Shown: piece by piece, positions 1-8,501 of the stretch
Layout of the letters: the number at the start of each line of letters is the position of its first letter
How positions within the stretch are numbered: the first letter of the stretch is position 1
Assembly: GCF_900091625.1 (NCBI RefSeq)
Contig: NZ_FMIC01000002.1
Span: 2,418,001-2,482,000, forward strand
Length of the DNA: 64,000 nt
Direction of reading: 5' to 3'
Source: Micromonospora peucetia
GTDB lineage: Bacteria > Actinomycetota > Actinomycetes > Mycobacteriales > Micromonosporaceae
The notes under the pieces: model-generated
The model's input: the letters and a program-made list of their open reading frames with translations, nothing else
The model's database searches: none
Told to the model about the DNA's origin: nothing
Made by a program: the position numbers and the translations under genes

Positions 1-1
1 C

Positions 2-241
2 GCCCACGGCCAGTGCGAGCAGGCGCTGGACTGGGCCCGGCGGGCCGTCACCGCCCCGGCGGAGGACGTGCGCAGCCAGGTGATCGCCGCGAGCGTGCTC
101 GCCGAGGCGCTCGCGGCCTGCGGCCGGTCGGAGGAGGCGCTGGCCAGTGCCGAGGAGGCGGTCCGCCTGGCGTACGCGACCGAGCAGCGCAGCGAGCGTG
201 CCGCCGCCGACGCGCTGCGCGCCCGCCTCGCCACCCCCTAG
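2..241 (+). CDS. C-terminal fragment of a TPR-like helical repeat protein (5' end outside window)
   Basis: The frame is open from the window edge to a TAG at 239-241, giving the last 79 residues. The visible part is all amphipathic helix rich in Ala, Glu and Arg. Two helix pairs have the tetratricopeptide look (QALDWARRAV and EALASAEEAVRLAYAT, each ending in a helix-turn-helix hairpin). TPR tails like this close many actinobacterial SARP/AfsR or LuxR-type regulators, but also scaffold proteins, so the function cannot be named from this piece. The 131 bases to the next gene hold no recognised terminator. Confidence 0.5.
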   Translation, partial: AHGQCEQALDWARRAVTAPAEDVRSQVIAASVLAEALAACGRSEEALASAEEAVRLAYATEQRSERAAADALRARLATP

Positions 242-372
242 TCCCGCCGCGAATCCGGGCACGGGGAAGGTCTGCCGATTCCGGGGATGCGGTGTGTCGG
301 GGGTGGCCGATAGCGTGTCAGGTCCGAGGGGCGGTCGGTCGTGCGACCGCGTCGGATGTGGGGAGGGCCGTG

Positions 373-843
373 ATGAGGTTGCCGCGTTCGGCCGCCGGAT
401 GGACGATCGCGGTCTTCGGCGTGCTGGCCCTGGTCATGGGCGCGGTCGGGCTGGTCTGGCCGGAGGCGTTGCTGCGCCTGCTCGGCTTCGAGGTGCCGGC
501 GACCCGCGCGGTCGGCGACCACACCGGCACCTTCCTGACGGCCTCCTCGATGGCCTCGTTCAACATGGGGGTCTACTACCTGCTCGCCACCGCCACCGAG
601 TGGCGCCCGTTCTTCCGGTTCACAGTGGTGTTCCGGCTGGTCACGTTCACGGTGTTCAGCATCGCGGTGCTGGCCGACATCGCGCCCGGGCGGTTCTTCG
701 GGGTGGCGCTCTGGGAGGGCCTGGGCGCGGTGGCGACCGCCGCCGGGCTCTGGTGGGACGACCGTCGCGCGGGTCCGGCAGCGGCGGGCGGTGGAGGCGT
801 CTCCGCCGCCGGTGCCGTACCGGCCGCTGATGCGGTTCACTGA
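373..843 (+). CDS. small polytopic membrane protein
   Basis: A 156-residue protein. The ATG at 373 is preceded by a GGGAGG Shine-Dalgarno sequence at 361-366, which decides the start; the frame is open further upstream but without another good start. Residues about 8-30, 55-75, 80-100 and 105-125 are hydrophobic, so four membrane helices are likely, followed by a Gly/Ala-rich tail. It resembles the many uncharacterised DUF4345-like small membrane proteins of actinobacteria, but I do not recognise a specific family. The kinase gene starts 31 bases downstream and may have its own promoter. Confidence 0.6.
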   Translation: MRLPRSAAGWTIAVFGVLALVMGAVGLVWPEALLRLLGFEVPATRAVGDHTGTFLTASSMASFNMGVYYLLATATEWRPFFRFTVVFRLVTFTVFSIAVLADIAPGRFFGVALWEGLGAVATAAGLWWDDRRAGPAAAGGGGVSAAGAVPAADAVH

Positions 844-861
844 GTCGTCAGTCCGATTGGG

Positions 862-867
862 TATTTT
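862..867 (+). promoter_or_regulatory. putative -10 hexamer for a leaderless kinase mRNA
   Basis: TATTTT lies 7 bases before the GTG at 875. This matches the TAnnnT-N6-8-start arrangement seen in front of many genes in this window. No convincing -35 is visible and there is no Shine-Dalgarno sequence. Confidence 0.4.
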
Positions 868-874
868 CAGAGCT

Positions 875-2386
875 GTGACCGAGACCCCGCCCGGCGCCCT
901 GCCGTTGCCCATTGTGCCCGGTCTGACCGATCTGCACGTGTTTGCCAGGGGAGGCTACGCGACGATCTACAAGGCGACCCAGATCTCGGTGGGGCGCGAG
1001 GTTGCGGTCAAGGTGGAGAATCGCACGCTCGACAGCGAGCATGACCAGGCCCGCTTCCTGCGCGAGGCGCGGGCCGCCGGGCGGATGTCGTCGCACCCGC
1101 ACGTGGTCGACCTCTTCGACGTTGGGGTCACGATCGACCAGCACCCCTACCTGATCATGGAGCTCTGCGACGGCTCGTACGCCGAGCGGATGCGGACCTC
1201 GCCGCTCGGGCCGGCCGAGACGCGTGACCTCGGGGTCAAGATCGCCGACGCGATAGCCCACTCGCACGCGGCCGGCGTGCTGCACCGCGACGTGAAGCCG
1301 GCGAACATCCTCCACTCGCACTTCAACCCGGCGGTACTGGCCGACTTCGGGCTGGCCGTGGTGGGCGAGATGCGTGACGCCTCGGTCGCCCTGGAGGTGC
1401 TCACCCCGGCCTACGCGCCGCCGGAGATGTTCAACCACAGCCCGCCGTCGCCCGCCGTCGACGTCTACGCCCTCTGCGCCACCCTCTACGCGGTGATGCA
1501 CGGCCGCCCGCCGCGCTGGCAGTCCGAGCGCAACCCCAGCCTGGTCACCGTGCTGGAGATGTTCCACCAGCCGGTTCCCGGCCTGCCCGGTGTGCCGGCC
1601 AGGATGATCGACGTGCTCCGGGTCGGGATGTCCAACGATCCCGGCGAACGTCCCTCGGCCGTCGAGCTACGCGACCTGCTGGCCGGCCTGCCGCTCGACC
1701 CGGCGGGTGGCGCGGGCGGCCCGGGGGCCCCGGTCATCGGCGGCTCCGGCCCCGTCGGCCCGTACGCCGTCGACCGGGTTTCCCGGCCCGCCCCGCGACC
1801 GCCGGTAGAGGATCCGCACCCCACGGTGCCCACCGTCGGCCAGCGGCGTCGGCGGCGCTGGTTCCTCGGCGGTGCCGGGATGGTCGCGCTGGTCGCCTCG
1901 GCCGGCGCCGGTGCCTGGCTGGCCGGCACGGTGTCCACCCCGGGCCCGTCACTGACGGCCGACGCGGCGGCGACGAGCGTGGCGGCGACGAGCGCCGTGC
2001 TGCCCGCCTGTGCCCTGACGACCGGGCTGCCCGCCGGCGCGGGCTGCGCCGACGAGTTGGAGTGCTTCGGGCCGATGGAGGTGCTCGGCACGCGGGCCCG
2101 CGCTGCCCGGGTGCCGTGCGAGGGCCAGCACACCTGGGAGAGCTATGCCGAGGGCCGGCTTCCCGACACCCTGGTCGGCGCCGACCACGACGAGGTCAGC
2201 GCCGACGCGGCGGTGCGGCGGGTCTGCAACGAGACCACCTTCCGGCTCACCAGCGGGATCAGCTACGCCGGCGGCTGGAACCTGGAGGTGCTGCCCCCGG
2301 CCGGTGCGGAAGCCGACCGGACGTACCGCTGCCTGGCCGGGCGCGGGCTCGACGCGCTCGCCTCACCCACCCTCACGGGCCGCTGA
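875..2386 (+). CDS. transmembrane Ser/Thr protein kinase (PknB-type) with Cys-rich extracytoplasmic domain
   Basis: A 503-residue protein. The kinase domain spans about 18-290: Gly-rich loop ARGGYATIY (25-32), ATP lysine in VAVK (K46), helix-C Glu64, catalytic loop HRDVKPAN (137-144), metal-binding DFG (157-159) and a YAPPEM activation-segment end. A proline-rich juxtamembrane linker leads to an Arg cluster and one membrane helix at about 330-350. The outer roughly 130 residues contain six cysteines and a CEGQHTWE motif like those in Septum_form-type domains, so it may sense an envelope signal. The GTG at 875 is preferred because a -10-like hexamer lies 7 bases upstream; an ATG at 830 would overlap the previous gene. 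The 3' end overlaps a convergent gene by 24 bp. Confidence 0.88.
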   Translation: MTETPPGALPLPIVPGLTDLHVFARGGYATIYKATQISVGREVAVKVENRTLDSEHDQARFLREARAAGRMSSHPHVVDLFDVGVTIDQHPYLIMELCDGSYAERMRTSPLGPAETRDLGVKIADAIAHSHAAGVLHRDVKPANILHSHFNPAVLADFGLAVVGEMRDASVALEVLTPAYAPPEMFNHSPPSPAVDVYALCATLYAVMHGRPPRWQSERNPSLVTVLEMFHQPVPGLPGVPARMIDVLRVGMSNDPGERPSAVELRDLLAGLPLDPAGGAGGPGAPVIGGSGPVGPYAVDRVSRPAPRPPVEDPHPTVPTVGQRRRRRWFLGGAGMVALVASAGAGAWLAGTVSTPGPSLTADAAATSVAATSAVLPACALTTGLPAGAGCADELECFGPMEVLGTRARAARVPCEGQHTWESYAEGRLPDTLVGADHDEVSADAAVRRVCNETTFRLTSGISYAGGWNLEVLPPAGAEADRTYRCLAGRGLDALASPTLTGR

Positions 2387-2710
2387 GCCGCCGCGTCCCC
2401 GGTGACGTTCCCGCATGGCGCGGACCGCCTCCCGGTGGTCGAGCGACTCCAGCGTGTCGGCGTCGATGCCGTACATGCCCCCGGCCGGGTGCCCCGGGAC
2501 GCCCGGCGTGACCGCCGGTTCCGTGTCCTCCTCCTGCCGGACCGCCGCCACCGACACCGCCGCGATCATCGTCGACAGGACGCAGAGTAGCGCCAGGGTC
2601 ACCCCGACGAGATCCTGACGTCCCCACACGATCAGCGTCACCAGCAGGGAGGCCGCCGTCAGCGCCGCGACGACCGCCTTCGCCCGCGCGTCGGGCCTCG
2701 GAATACTCAC
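2363..2710 (-). CDS. small two-helix membrane protein
   Basis: A 115-residue protein convergent with the kinase gene; their 3' ends overlap by 24 bp. Two hydrophobic helices (about 11-30 and 35-57) are followed by an acidic, soluble tail containing ESLDHREAVRAMRERHRGRGG. Codon use has the strong third-position GC of its neighbours, supporting a real gene. No family is recognised. It might be a small envelope protein linked to the kinase, but only position suggests that. Confidence 0.55.
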   Translation of the reverse strand: MSIPRPDARAKAVVAALTAASLLVTLIVWGRQDLVGVTLALLCVLSTMIAAVSVAAVRQEEDTEPAVTPGVPGHPAGGMYGIDADTLESLDHREAVRAMRERHRGRGGSAAREGG

Positions 2711-2957
2711 CCGTCAAGGATGTCCCCGGCGGGGCTGCTGTCAACCGGGAGGCCACCGCCGGTGCGATGATTTCGCGCAAAGATCTTGTTCCGCGCGAGA
2801 GGGCGAATAGCGTCGACCGTGAAATATTCGTTACATCGCCTGACGGCTTGTCGGATATATGGCCCCTCGCCAGCCGATATTCATAGCTGGCGCTCCCTAG
2901 AGTGACGGAGGTCGAGCCACGGCTCGACCGTCCTGTCGCCCACCGGAAGGCGTCCAC

Positions 2958-4760
2958 ATGCCACGACGAAACCGGTCCCTCGCCGCCGCGGGAATCGCCG
3001 GCGTCCTCCTCGCTGGCGCCGCGGTCACACCCGCCACCGCCGCACCGTCCCCCGCTGGCGGGGACCGTCCGGTCACCTCCGACCGGACCAGCCCCCAGGA
3101 GGCCCGCCGGGTCGACCGGGTGCCCACGCCCGACCTGGACTGGTACGCCTGCTACGACTACGCCGAGTGCGCCACCGTCCGGCTGCCGCAGGACTACGAC
3201 AAGCCGAACGGCCCGACGACCGAAGTCGCCGTGCTGCGGGTCAAGGCCCGCGACCAGCAGCGCAGGATCGGTAGCCTCTTCATCAACCCGGGTGGCCCCG
3301 GCGGCTCCGGCACCTCCGTCGCGCTCGCCGCGCCGTACTTCATCAGTGACGAGGTGCTCGACCGCTTCGACATCGTGGGCGTCGACCCGCGTGGCGTCGG
3401 GGCGAGCCAGCAGGTCAGGTGCTTCCCCTCCGTGAAGGAACAGACCCGGGCGTACGCCGGGCTGAACGTGGCGTTCCCGTGGACGAAGGCCGAGGAGAAG
3501 GCGTACGTCGCCTCCTCGAAGGCTGTCGGAAAGGGCTGCTCCAGCACGGGCAAGCCGCTGACCGGCGCCATGTCGACCGCCGAGGTCGCCCGGGACATGG
3601 ACGTGCTGCGCCGCGCCGTGGGCGACCGGAAGCTCACCTACCTCGGCTTCAGCTACGGCAGCGTGCTCGGCCAGTACTACGCCAACATGTTCCCGGACCG
3701 GGTCCGTGCCCTGGCGATCGACGGCGTGCTGAACCCGAACGACTGGGTCGGTCAGGGCCGGGCACGCAACCTGCCTCAGGAGGACCGGATGCGCAGCGGG
3801 CAGGGCGCGTACCAGGCGCTGCGGGAGATCCTGGTGCGGTGCGACCGGGCCGGCGCCCAGGCGTGCCCGCTGGCCGAGGGCGACCCCGTCGCCTCGTTCG
3901 AGCTGGTCGCGAAGCGGCTGCGGGCAAAGCCGGTGGTGATCGAGGATCCCGAGTTCGGCACGGTCACCATCACGTACGCCGACTTCATCGGCGCCAACCT
4001 GAGTGCGCTCTACGGGCCGGAGGGTTACGCCGAGGTCGTCGACCTCACCGCCGCGCTGCTGGTGCTCACCGACCCGGCGTCGTCCCCGGCCGCCCGCCGC
4101 CCCGCGTCGGTCCACGTGACCCGGCAGGCCGCCGAGGTCCGTGAGCAGGCCCGACGGTACGACTTCCCGTACGACAACGGGCTGGAGACCTTCCTCGGCG
4201 TGGACTGCACCGACGGGTACCACCCCAAGGACGCCGGCTCGTTCCCGGCGCTGGCCGCGAAGGCCGACAAGCGCGACCCGTACTTCGGCCGACTCTGGAC
4301 CTGGCTCACCTCGCCGTGCGCCCGCAAGACCTGGACCGTGCGGGATGAGGACGCCTACACCGGGCCGTTCAACCGGCGCACCAGCGCCCCGGTGCTGGTG
4401 GTGGGCAACTACTGGGACCCGGCGACCAACTACCGGGGTGCGGTGAGCTCGGCCCGGCTGCTGCCGAACAGTCGCCTGCTCAGCAGCGACAGCTGGGGGC
4501 ACACCGCGTACGGGACGTCGGCCTGCGCGACCGGCGCGATCGACGCGTACCTGCTGCGCGGGGCGCTGCCGGCCAACGGCAGGGTCTGCGTGGGCGACGT
4601 CCAGCCGTTCGTCGCACTGCCGGAGGCGGCGGCGAGCCGGCGGGCGGAAACGTCGAAGGGCGCGCTGGCCGCCCAGGGGGCCCCGGGCCGGGGCGAGCCG
4701 AAGCGGCTACCCCCGGTGGTCGCCCCGCTGCCGGCGGTCGGCACGCTGACCGTCCGCTGA
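2958..4760 (+). CDS. secreted alpha/beta hydrolase, tripeptidyl aminopeptidase (TAP) type
   Basis: A 600-residue precursor. Residues 1-29 form a signal peptide (RR near the start, hydrophobic core, TATAA-type cleavage region). The mature protein has the alpha/beta hydrolase fold: an oxyanion-type NPGGPGGSG segment near 113-121, nucleophile elbow GFSYGS with Ser about 232, then a C-terminal TAP-like domain carrying the Asp in NYWDPAT and the His in WGHTAYG. The family includes Streptomyces secreted tripeptidyl aminopeptidases and mycobacterial Hip1, which remove N-terminal tripeptides or act as esterases outside the cell. The ATG at 2958 follows a GGAAGG ribosome-binding site. The 247 bases upstream are comparatively AT-rich and probably hold the promoter. 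A strong hairpin follows the stop codon. Confidence 0.88.
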   Translation: MPRRNRSLAAAGIAGVLLAGAAVTPATAAPSPAGGDRPVTSDRTSPQEARRVDRVPTPDLDWYACYDYAECATVRLPQDYDKPNGPTTEVAVLRVKARDQQRRIGSLFINPGGPGGSGTSVALAAPYFISDEVLDRFDIVGVDPRGVGASQQVRCFPSVKEQTRAYAGLNVAFPWTKAEEKAYVASSKAVGKGCSSTGKPLTGAMSTAEVARDMDVLRRAVGDRKLTYLGFSYGSVLGQYYANMFPDRVRALAIDGVLNPNDWVGQGRARNLPQEDRMRSGQGAYQALREILVRCDRAGAQACPLAEGDPVASFELVAKRLRAKPVVIEDPEFGTVTITYADFIGANLSALYGPEGYAEVVDLTAALLVLTDPASSPAARRPASVHVTRQAAEVREQARRYDFPYDNGLETFLGVDCTDGYHPKDAGSFPALAAKADKRDPYFGRLWTWLTSPCARKTWTVRDEDAYTGPFNRRTSAPVLVVGNYWDPATNYRGAVSSARLLPNSRLLSSDSWGHTAYGTSACATGAIDAYLLRGALPANGRVCVGDVQPFVALPEAAASRRAETSKGALAAQGAPGRGEPKRLPPVVAPLPAVGTLTVR

Positions 4761-4766
4761 GGACCC

Positions 4767-4802
4767 GGGGTGCGGCGGGCGTTCGGGTGCCCGCCGCACC
4801 CC
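4767..4802 (+). terminator. strong hairpin terminator after the TAP-type peptidase
   Basis: A perfect 14-bp stem (4767-4780 with 4789-4802) encloses an 8-base loop, starting 6 bases after the stop codon. There is no T-run, as is usual for high-GC actinobacterial terminators. Confidence 0.8.
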
Positions 4803-5053
4803 GGCCGCGTTGGGCACACCGCGCGACGGGTGCCCGGGGCCGGCTGGCCACGACGGCGCTCTCTCGGTGCCAGTCGCAGGGGAGCAGACATGATCACCCT
4901 CAGGCGGAGGAAGTCCAGTCACAGCAATGCGGGCGGTGACTGAGGTTGCCACCCCGTCCCAGAGGGGTCATGGCCCGTGACAGCAAGGACCGACACGCCC
5001 CGATGTTGTCCTCCACCGCAGGCCAGTGGGCGCGCAGAATGTGGGCGTCCCCA

Positions 5054-5114
5054 GGTGATCAGGACACCATGGACGTTATCTGGCCGTTTTAAGGTCCATG
5101 GCGTCCTGATCACC
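5054..5114. repeat. long near-perfect inverted repeat with AT-rich loop
   Basis: Two 21-base arms (5054-5074 and 5094-5114) are reverse complements with a single mismatch, separated by a 19-base loop containing a TTTT run. The arms contain TGATCAGGAC and CCATGGAC. It may terminate transcription of the converging operons, or be a dispersed palindromic (REP/MITE-like) unit; a genome scan would distinguish these. Confidence 0.75.
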
Positions 5115-5271
5115 CTTGGATGAGCGTGGTCAACAGCAGCGGCTTGACAGCGTTTCACGGGTGGATCCTCCGCCGGCCGGCACCGTGGCGGCGCTTGGAG
5201 TTGACCGCGGCTCCGGATTCCGGTCGGGTTTGCTGGTTGCGCCAGCGAGGCAGCCCTCACCCGCCGGTCCC

Positions 5272-6435
5272 TCAGTAGGACTTGTCCTGGCCGAGGACGT
5301 GCTGGGCGACGAAGTTGAGGATCATCTCGCGGCTGACCGGGGCGATCCGGCCGGCCCGCACCGCGCCGAGCAGCGTGGCCACGCCGTACTCGGTGGTCAT
5401 GCCGGCCCCGCCGAGCACCTGGACGGCGGTGTCGACGGCCAGCGCGGCAGCCTCCCCGGCGGCGTACTTGGCCATGTTGCCGGAGACCCCGGCCTCCAGG
5501 TCGCGGCCCGCGTCGTAGAGGCTGGCCGCCTTGAGGATCATGAGGCGGGCCAGTTCGACCTGCACGGCCGCGTGTGCGAGCGGGTGGGCGACACCCTGGT
5601 GTGAGCCGATGGTCCGGCCGCCCCAGACCTTGCGGGTGGCGGTGTACTCGCTGGCCCGTTCGATGGCGTACCGGCCGGTGCCGGCGCCCATCGCGGCGAC
5701 CGTGATCCGCTCCGGGTTGAGCCCGGCGAAGAGCGCCGGCAGGCCGGCGTCCAGCGACTCGCCGACCAGCGCGTCGGCGGGCAGCCGCACGTCGTCGAGG
5801 TAGAGCAGGAACTGGTTCTCCGGGGAGACGATCTCCATGTCCAGCTTGGACCGGGTCAGCCCGGGCGCGTCGGTCGGCACCACGAACAGCGCGGGCTTCA
5901 GCTTGCCGGTGGAGGCGTCCTCGGTGCGGGCCACCACCAGCACGTACTGTGCCTCGTCCACGCCCGAGATGTAGCACTTGCGGCCGGAGAGCAGCCAGTC
6001 GTCGCCGTCGCGGCGGGCCACCGTGCCGAGCCGGTGGAAGTTCGAGCCGGCCTCCGGCTCGGTGATCGCGAAGACCACCTTCAGCGAGCCGTCGGCGAAC
6101 CCGGGCAGGAAGCGCTTGCGCTGCTCCTCGGTGCCGTGCTTGTTGATCACGGTGGCGGCGATGGCGGGGGAGACCACCACCAGCAGCAGCGGGCAGCCGG
6201 CCGCTGCCAGTTCCTCGCAGACGATTGCCAGCTCGGTGATGCCTCCGCCTCCGCCGCCGTACTCGGTGGGGATGTTGACGCCGAGGTAGCCCAGCCGGCC
6301 GGCCTCGGTCCACAGTTCGGTGGTGTGCTCGCCGGCCTTCGCCTTCGTGACGAAGTAGTCGTGGCCGTACCGCCGGCCCAGCGCGCGGACGGCGTCGCGG
6401 AGCTGGTCCTGCTCGGGGGTGAGGTCGAAGTTCAT
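5272..6435 (-). CDS. acyl-CoA dehydrogenase (FadE12-like), last gene of the atu/acc operon
   Basis: A 387-residue FAD flavoprotein that would introduce the alpha-beta double bond into an acyl-CoA. It shows the family signatures AITEPEAGSN (about 123-132), SGRKCYISG (about 151-159), the RKVWGG segment and a C-terminal LGGAGMT. The short/medium-chain catalytic Glu position of the usual EGT motif near the C terminus is not Glu here (segment IAPVSREM). A Glu is present in LNPERI, at the position used as base by isovaleryl- and long-chain enzymes, so the active base is probably of that type. It starts 16 bases after the biotin carboxylase stop behind a GGAGGA site, so it is co-transcribed. By position it matches mycobacterial fadE12; its substrate is unknown. 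Confidence 0.88.
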   Translation of the reverse strand: MNFDLTPEQDQLRDAVRALGRRYGHDYFVTKAKAGEHTTELWTEAGRLGYLGVNIPTEYGGGGGGITELAIVCEELAAAGCPLLLVVVSPAIAATVINKHGTEEQRKRFLPGFADGSLKVVFAITEPEAGSNFHRLGTVARRDGDDWLLSGRKCYISGVDEAQYVLVVARTEDASTGKLKPALFVVPTDAPGLTRSKLDMEIVSPENQFLLYLDDVRLPADALVGESLDAGLPALFAGLNPERITVAAMGAGTGRYAIERASEYTATRKVWGGRTIGSHQGVAHPLAHAAVQVELARLMILKAASLYDAGRDLEAGVSGNMAKYAAGEAAALAVDTAVQVLGGAGMTTEYGVATLLGAVRAGRIAPVSREMILNFVAQHVLGQDKSY

Positions 6436-6451
6436 CGTGGGTCCTCCAGGA

Positions 6452-8461
6452 TCACTCGGGGTCGACCACGGCCAGCACGGCGCCGGTGTCGACCTGGCCG
6501 CCGGCCGGCACCGGCAGTTCGGCGACCACGCCGTCGGCCGGGGCGAGCACGGGATGTTCCAGCTTCATCGCCTCCAGCGTCAGCAGCAGGTCACCGGCTG
6601 CCACCCGCTGCCCGACCTCGACGTGCAGCCGGGTCACCGCGCCGGGCAGCGGCGCGACCAGCGACCCGGCCGCCAGCTCCGTGGTGGGCTCGGGGAAGCG
6701 CGGCAGCTCCGCCAGACTCGCCGCCCCGTCCGGGCCGTCCACGAAGACCTCCGAGGACACCCGGTGTACGCGGTACGCCCGCCGCACCCCGTCGACGTCG
6801 AGCACCACCCGGTCCGGAGCGGCCGACACCAGCGAGACCGTCGGCGGGCTGTCTGCTGGCTCGGCGGGGGTGGTGCCGTCGTGGCTGGCCGGTGGGTCGG
6901 TGGACCAGTCAGCGAGCGCGCCGACGCGGTCCAGCCGGTAGCGGACCTCGATCTCGCCGTCCGGCCCCGCATAGCGGGTGACCTGCGGGAAGGCGGGCAC
7001 GTTGCGCCAGCCCGACGGAAGCCCGGCGAGCACCGGCATGTCGGCCCGCCGGGCGGCGGCGGTGGCCAGCGCGGCAGCCAGGGCCACCAGCGGGAGTTGG
7101 CCGGCGGGCAGCAGCGGGGCGAAGACCTCCTCGTGCCGGTCCAGGAAACCGGTGTCGATCTCCACGGCGCCGAACTCCGGGCTGCGCAGCACCCGGACCA
7201 GCAGGTCCCGGTTGGTGGTCACGCCGTGCAACTCGGCGCGGGACAGCGCGTTGGCCAGCAGCCGGATCGCCTCCGCTCGGGTCTGCCCCCAGGCGATCAC
7301 CTTCGCCAGCATCGAGTCGTAGTACACGCCAACCGTCGAGCCGTCCACCACGCCGGAGTCCAGTCGCAGGCCGATCGCCCGGAGGTTGCCGAACTCCCGG
7401 GCCACCCCGGGGACCGCGAACCGGTGCACGGTGCCGGTGGCGGGACGCCAGCCCTGCGCCGGATCCTCGGCGCAGAGCCGCACCTCGATCGCGTAGCCGC
7501 GCATCCGGTGCGGGTCGGTGGCGTTCTCCGGCAGGGGTTGGCCCTCGGCGACCATCAGTTGCAGGCGGACCAGGTCCAGCCCGGTGCAGAGTTCGGTGAC
7601 CGGGTGCTCCACCTGGAGCCGGGTGTTCATCTCCAGGAAGAAGAACTCGCCGGTCGGGGCGAGCAGGAACTCCACCGTGCCCGCGCCGACGTAGTCGACC
7701 GCCCGTCCGGCAGCCACCGCCGCCTCGTGCAGCGCCGTGCGTACCTCGGGCGGGAGGACGCCGGGCGCCTCCTCGACGAGCTTCTGGTGCCGGCGCTGGA
7801 TCGAGCACTCACGTACGCCCTGGACGGCCACCGTCCCGTGCGTGTCGCCGAAGATCTGCACCTCGACGTGCCGACCGCGCTCGACGTACCGCTCGACGAA
7901 GACCGTGCCGTCGCCGAACGCCGCAGCCGCCTCGCGGCGGGCGGAGGCGACGGCCTCGGCCAGCGCGGCGGCGTCCCGGACGATCCGCATACCGCGCCCG
8001 CCGCCGCCGGCGGACGCCTTCACCAGCACCGGGAAGTCGGTGATCTCGTCGGCGTCGGTCCAGGTGGGCAGCATCGGCACGCCCGCCTCGGCGAGCAGCG
8101 CCTTCGCCGCCACCTTGTCGCCCATCGCGGCGATCGCCTTGGCCGGCGGCCCCACCCAGGTCAGCCCGGCGTCGGTCACCGCCGTGGCGAACGCGGCGTT
8201 CTCGGCGAGGAAGCCGTAGCCGGGATGGACGGCGTCCGCCCCGGTCCTGCGGGCCGCGTCCAGGATCAGGTCGATCCGCAGGTACGTCTCGGCGGGCGTG
8301 TTCCCGGGCAGCCGGACCGCGTGGTCGGCCTCGGCGACGTACGGGGCGTCGGCGTCGGCGTCGGAGTGCACGGCCACCGTCTCGACGCCCAGTGCCCGGC
8401 AGGTGGCGAAGATCCGGCGGGCGATCTCGCCCCGGTTCGCCACGAGAAGTCGGGTGATCAC
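6452..8461 (-). CDS. acyl-CoA carboxylase alpha subunit (biotin carboxylase plus biotin carrier; AccA2-like)
   Basis: A 669-residue protein that carboxylates its own biotin using ATP and bicarbonate, feeding the neighbouring carboxyltransferase. The biotin carboxylase half (about 1-450) opens with LLVANRGEIARRI, contains the ATP-grasp glycine loop SAGGGGRGM and the EMNTRLQVEHPVTE signature. After a linker domain, the C-terminal biotinyl domain carries EAMKLEH, with the biotinylated Lys about 40 residues from the end. GTG start at 8461, 40 bases after the carboxyltransferase stop. Architecture fits methylcrotonyl-, geranyl- and propionyl-type alpha subunits; the operon context favours a branched or terpenoid substrate. 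Confidence 0.92.
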   Translation of the reverse strand: MITRLLVANRGEIARRIFATCRALGVETVAVHSDADADAPYVAEADHAVRLPGNTPAETYLRIDLILDAARRTGADAVHPGYGFLAENAAFATAVTDAGLTWVGPPAKAIAAMGDKVAAKALLAEAGVPMLPTWTDADEITDFPVLVKASAGGGGRGMRIVRDAAALAEAVASARREAAAAFGDGTVFVERYVERGRHVEVQIFGDTHGTVAVQGVRECSIQRRHQKLVEEAPGVLPPEVRTALHEAAVAAGRAVDYVGAGTVEFLLAPTGEFFFLEMNTRLQVEHPVTELCTGLDLVRLQLMVAEGQPLPENATDPHRMRGYAIEVRLCAEDPAQGWRPATGTVHRFAVPGVAREFGNLRAIGLRLDSGVVDGSTVGVYYDSMLAKVIAWGQTRAEAIRLLANALSRAELHGVTTNRDLLVRVLRSPEFGAVEIDTGFLDRHEEVFAPLLPAGQLPLVALAAALATAAARRADMPVLAGLPSGWRNVPAFPQVTRYAGPDGEIEVRYRLDRVGALADWSTDPPASHDGTTPAEPADSPPTVSLVSAAPDRVVLDVDGVRRAYRVHRVSSEVFVDGPDGAASLAELPRFPEPTTELAAGSLVAPLPGAVTRLHVEVGQRVAAGDLLLTLEAMKLEHPVLAPADGVVAELPVPAGGQVDTGAVLAVVDPE

Positions 8462-8501
8462 GGGTCCTGCCTCTCGGTCGGGGGATTCCTGCGCACGGGG
8501 A

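Larger units (their letters stand above)
4761..5271. other. 511-bp convergent intergenic region with two hairpins
   Basis: The region separates the stop codons of the peptidase gene (plus) and the acyl-CoA dehydrogenase gene (minus). It contains a perfect terminator-like hairpin right after the peptidase stop and a long near-perfect palindrome at 5054-5114. No credible gene was found between them; the only short frame with a ribosome-binding site encodes 17 residues (4890-4943). Confidence 0.6.

Noticed and set aside
4890..4943. A 17-codon frame with a GGGGAG ribosome-binding site (leader peptide candidate)
   Set aside because: It is not followed by a plus-strand gene it could control; the sequence is too short to support coding.
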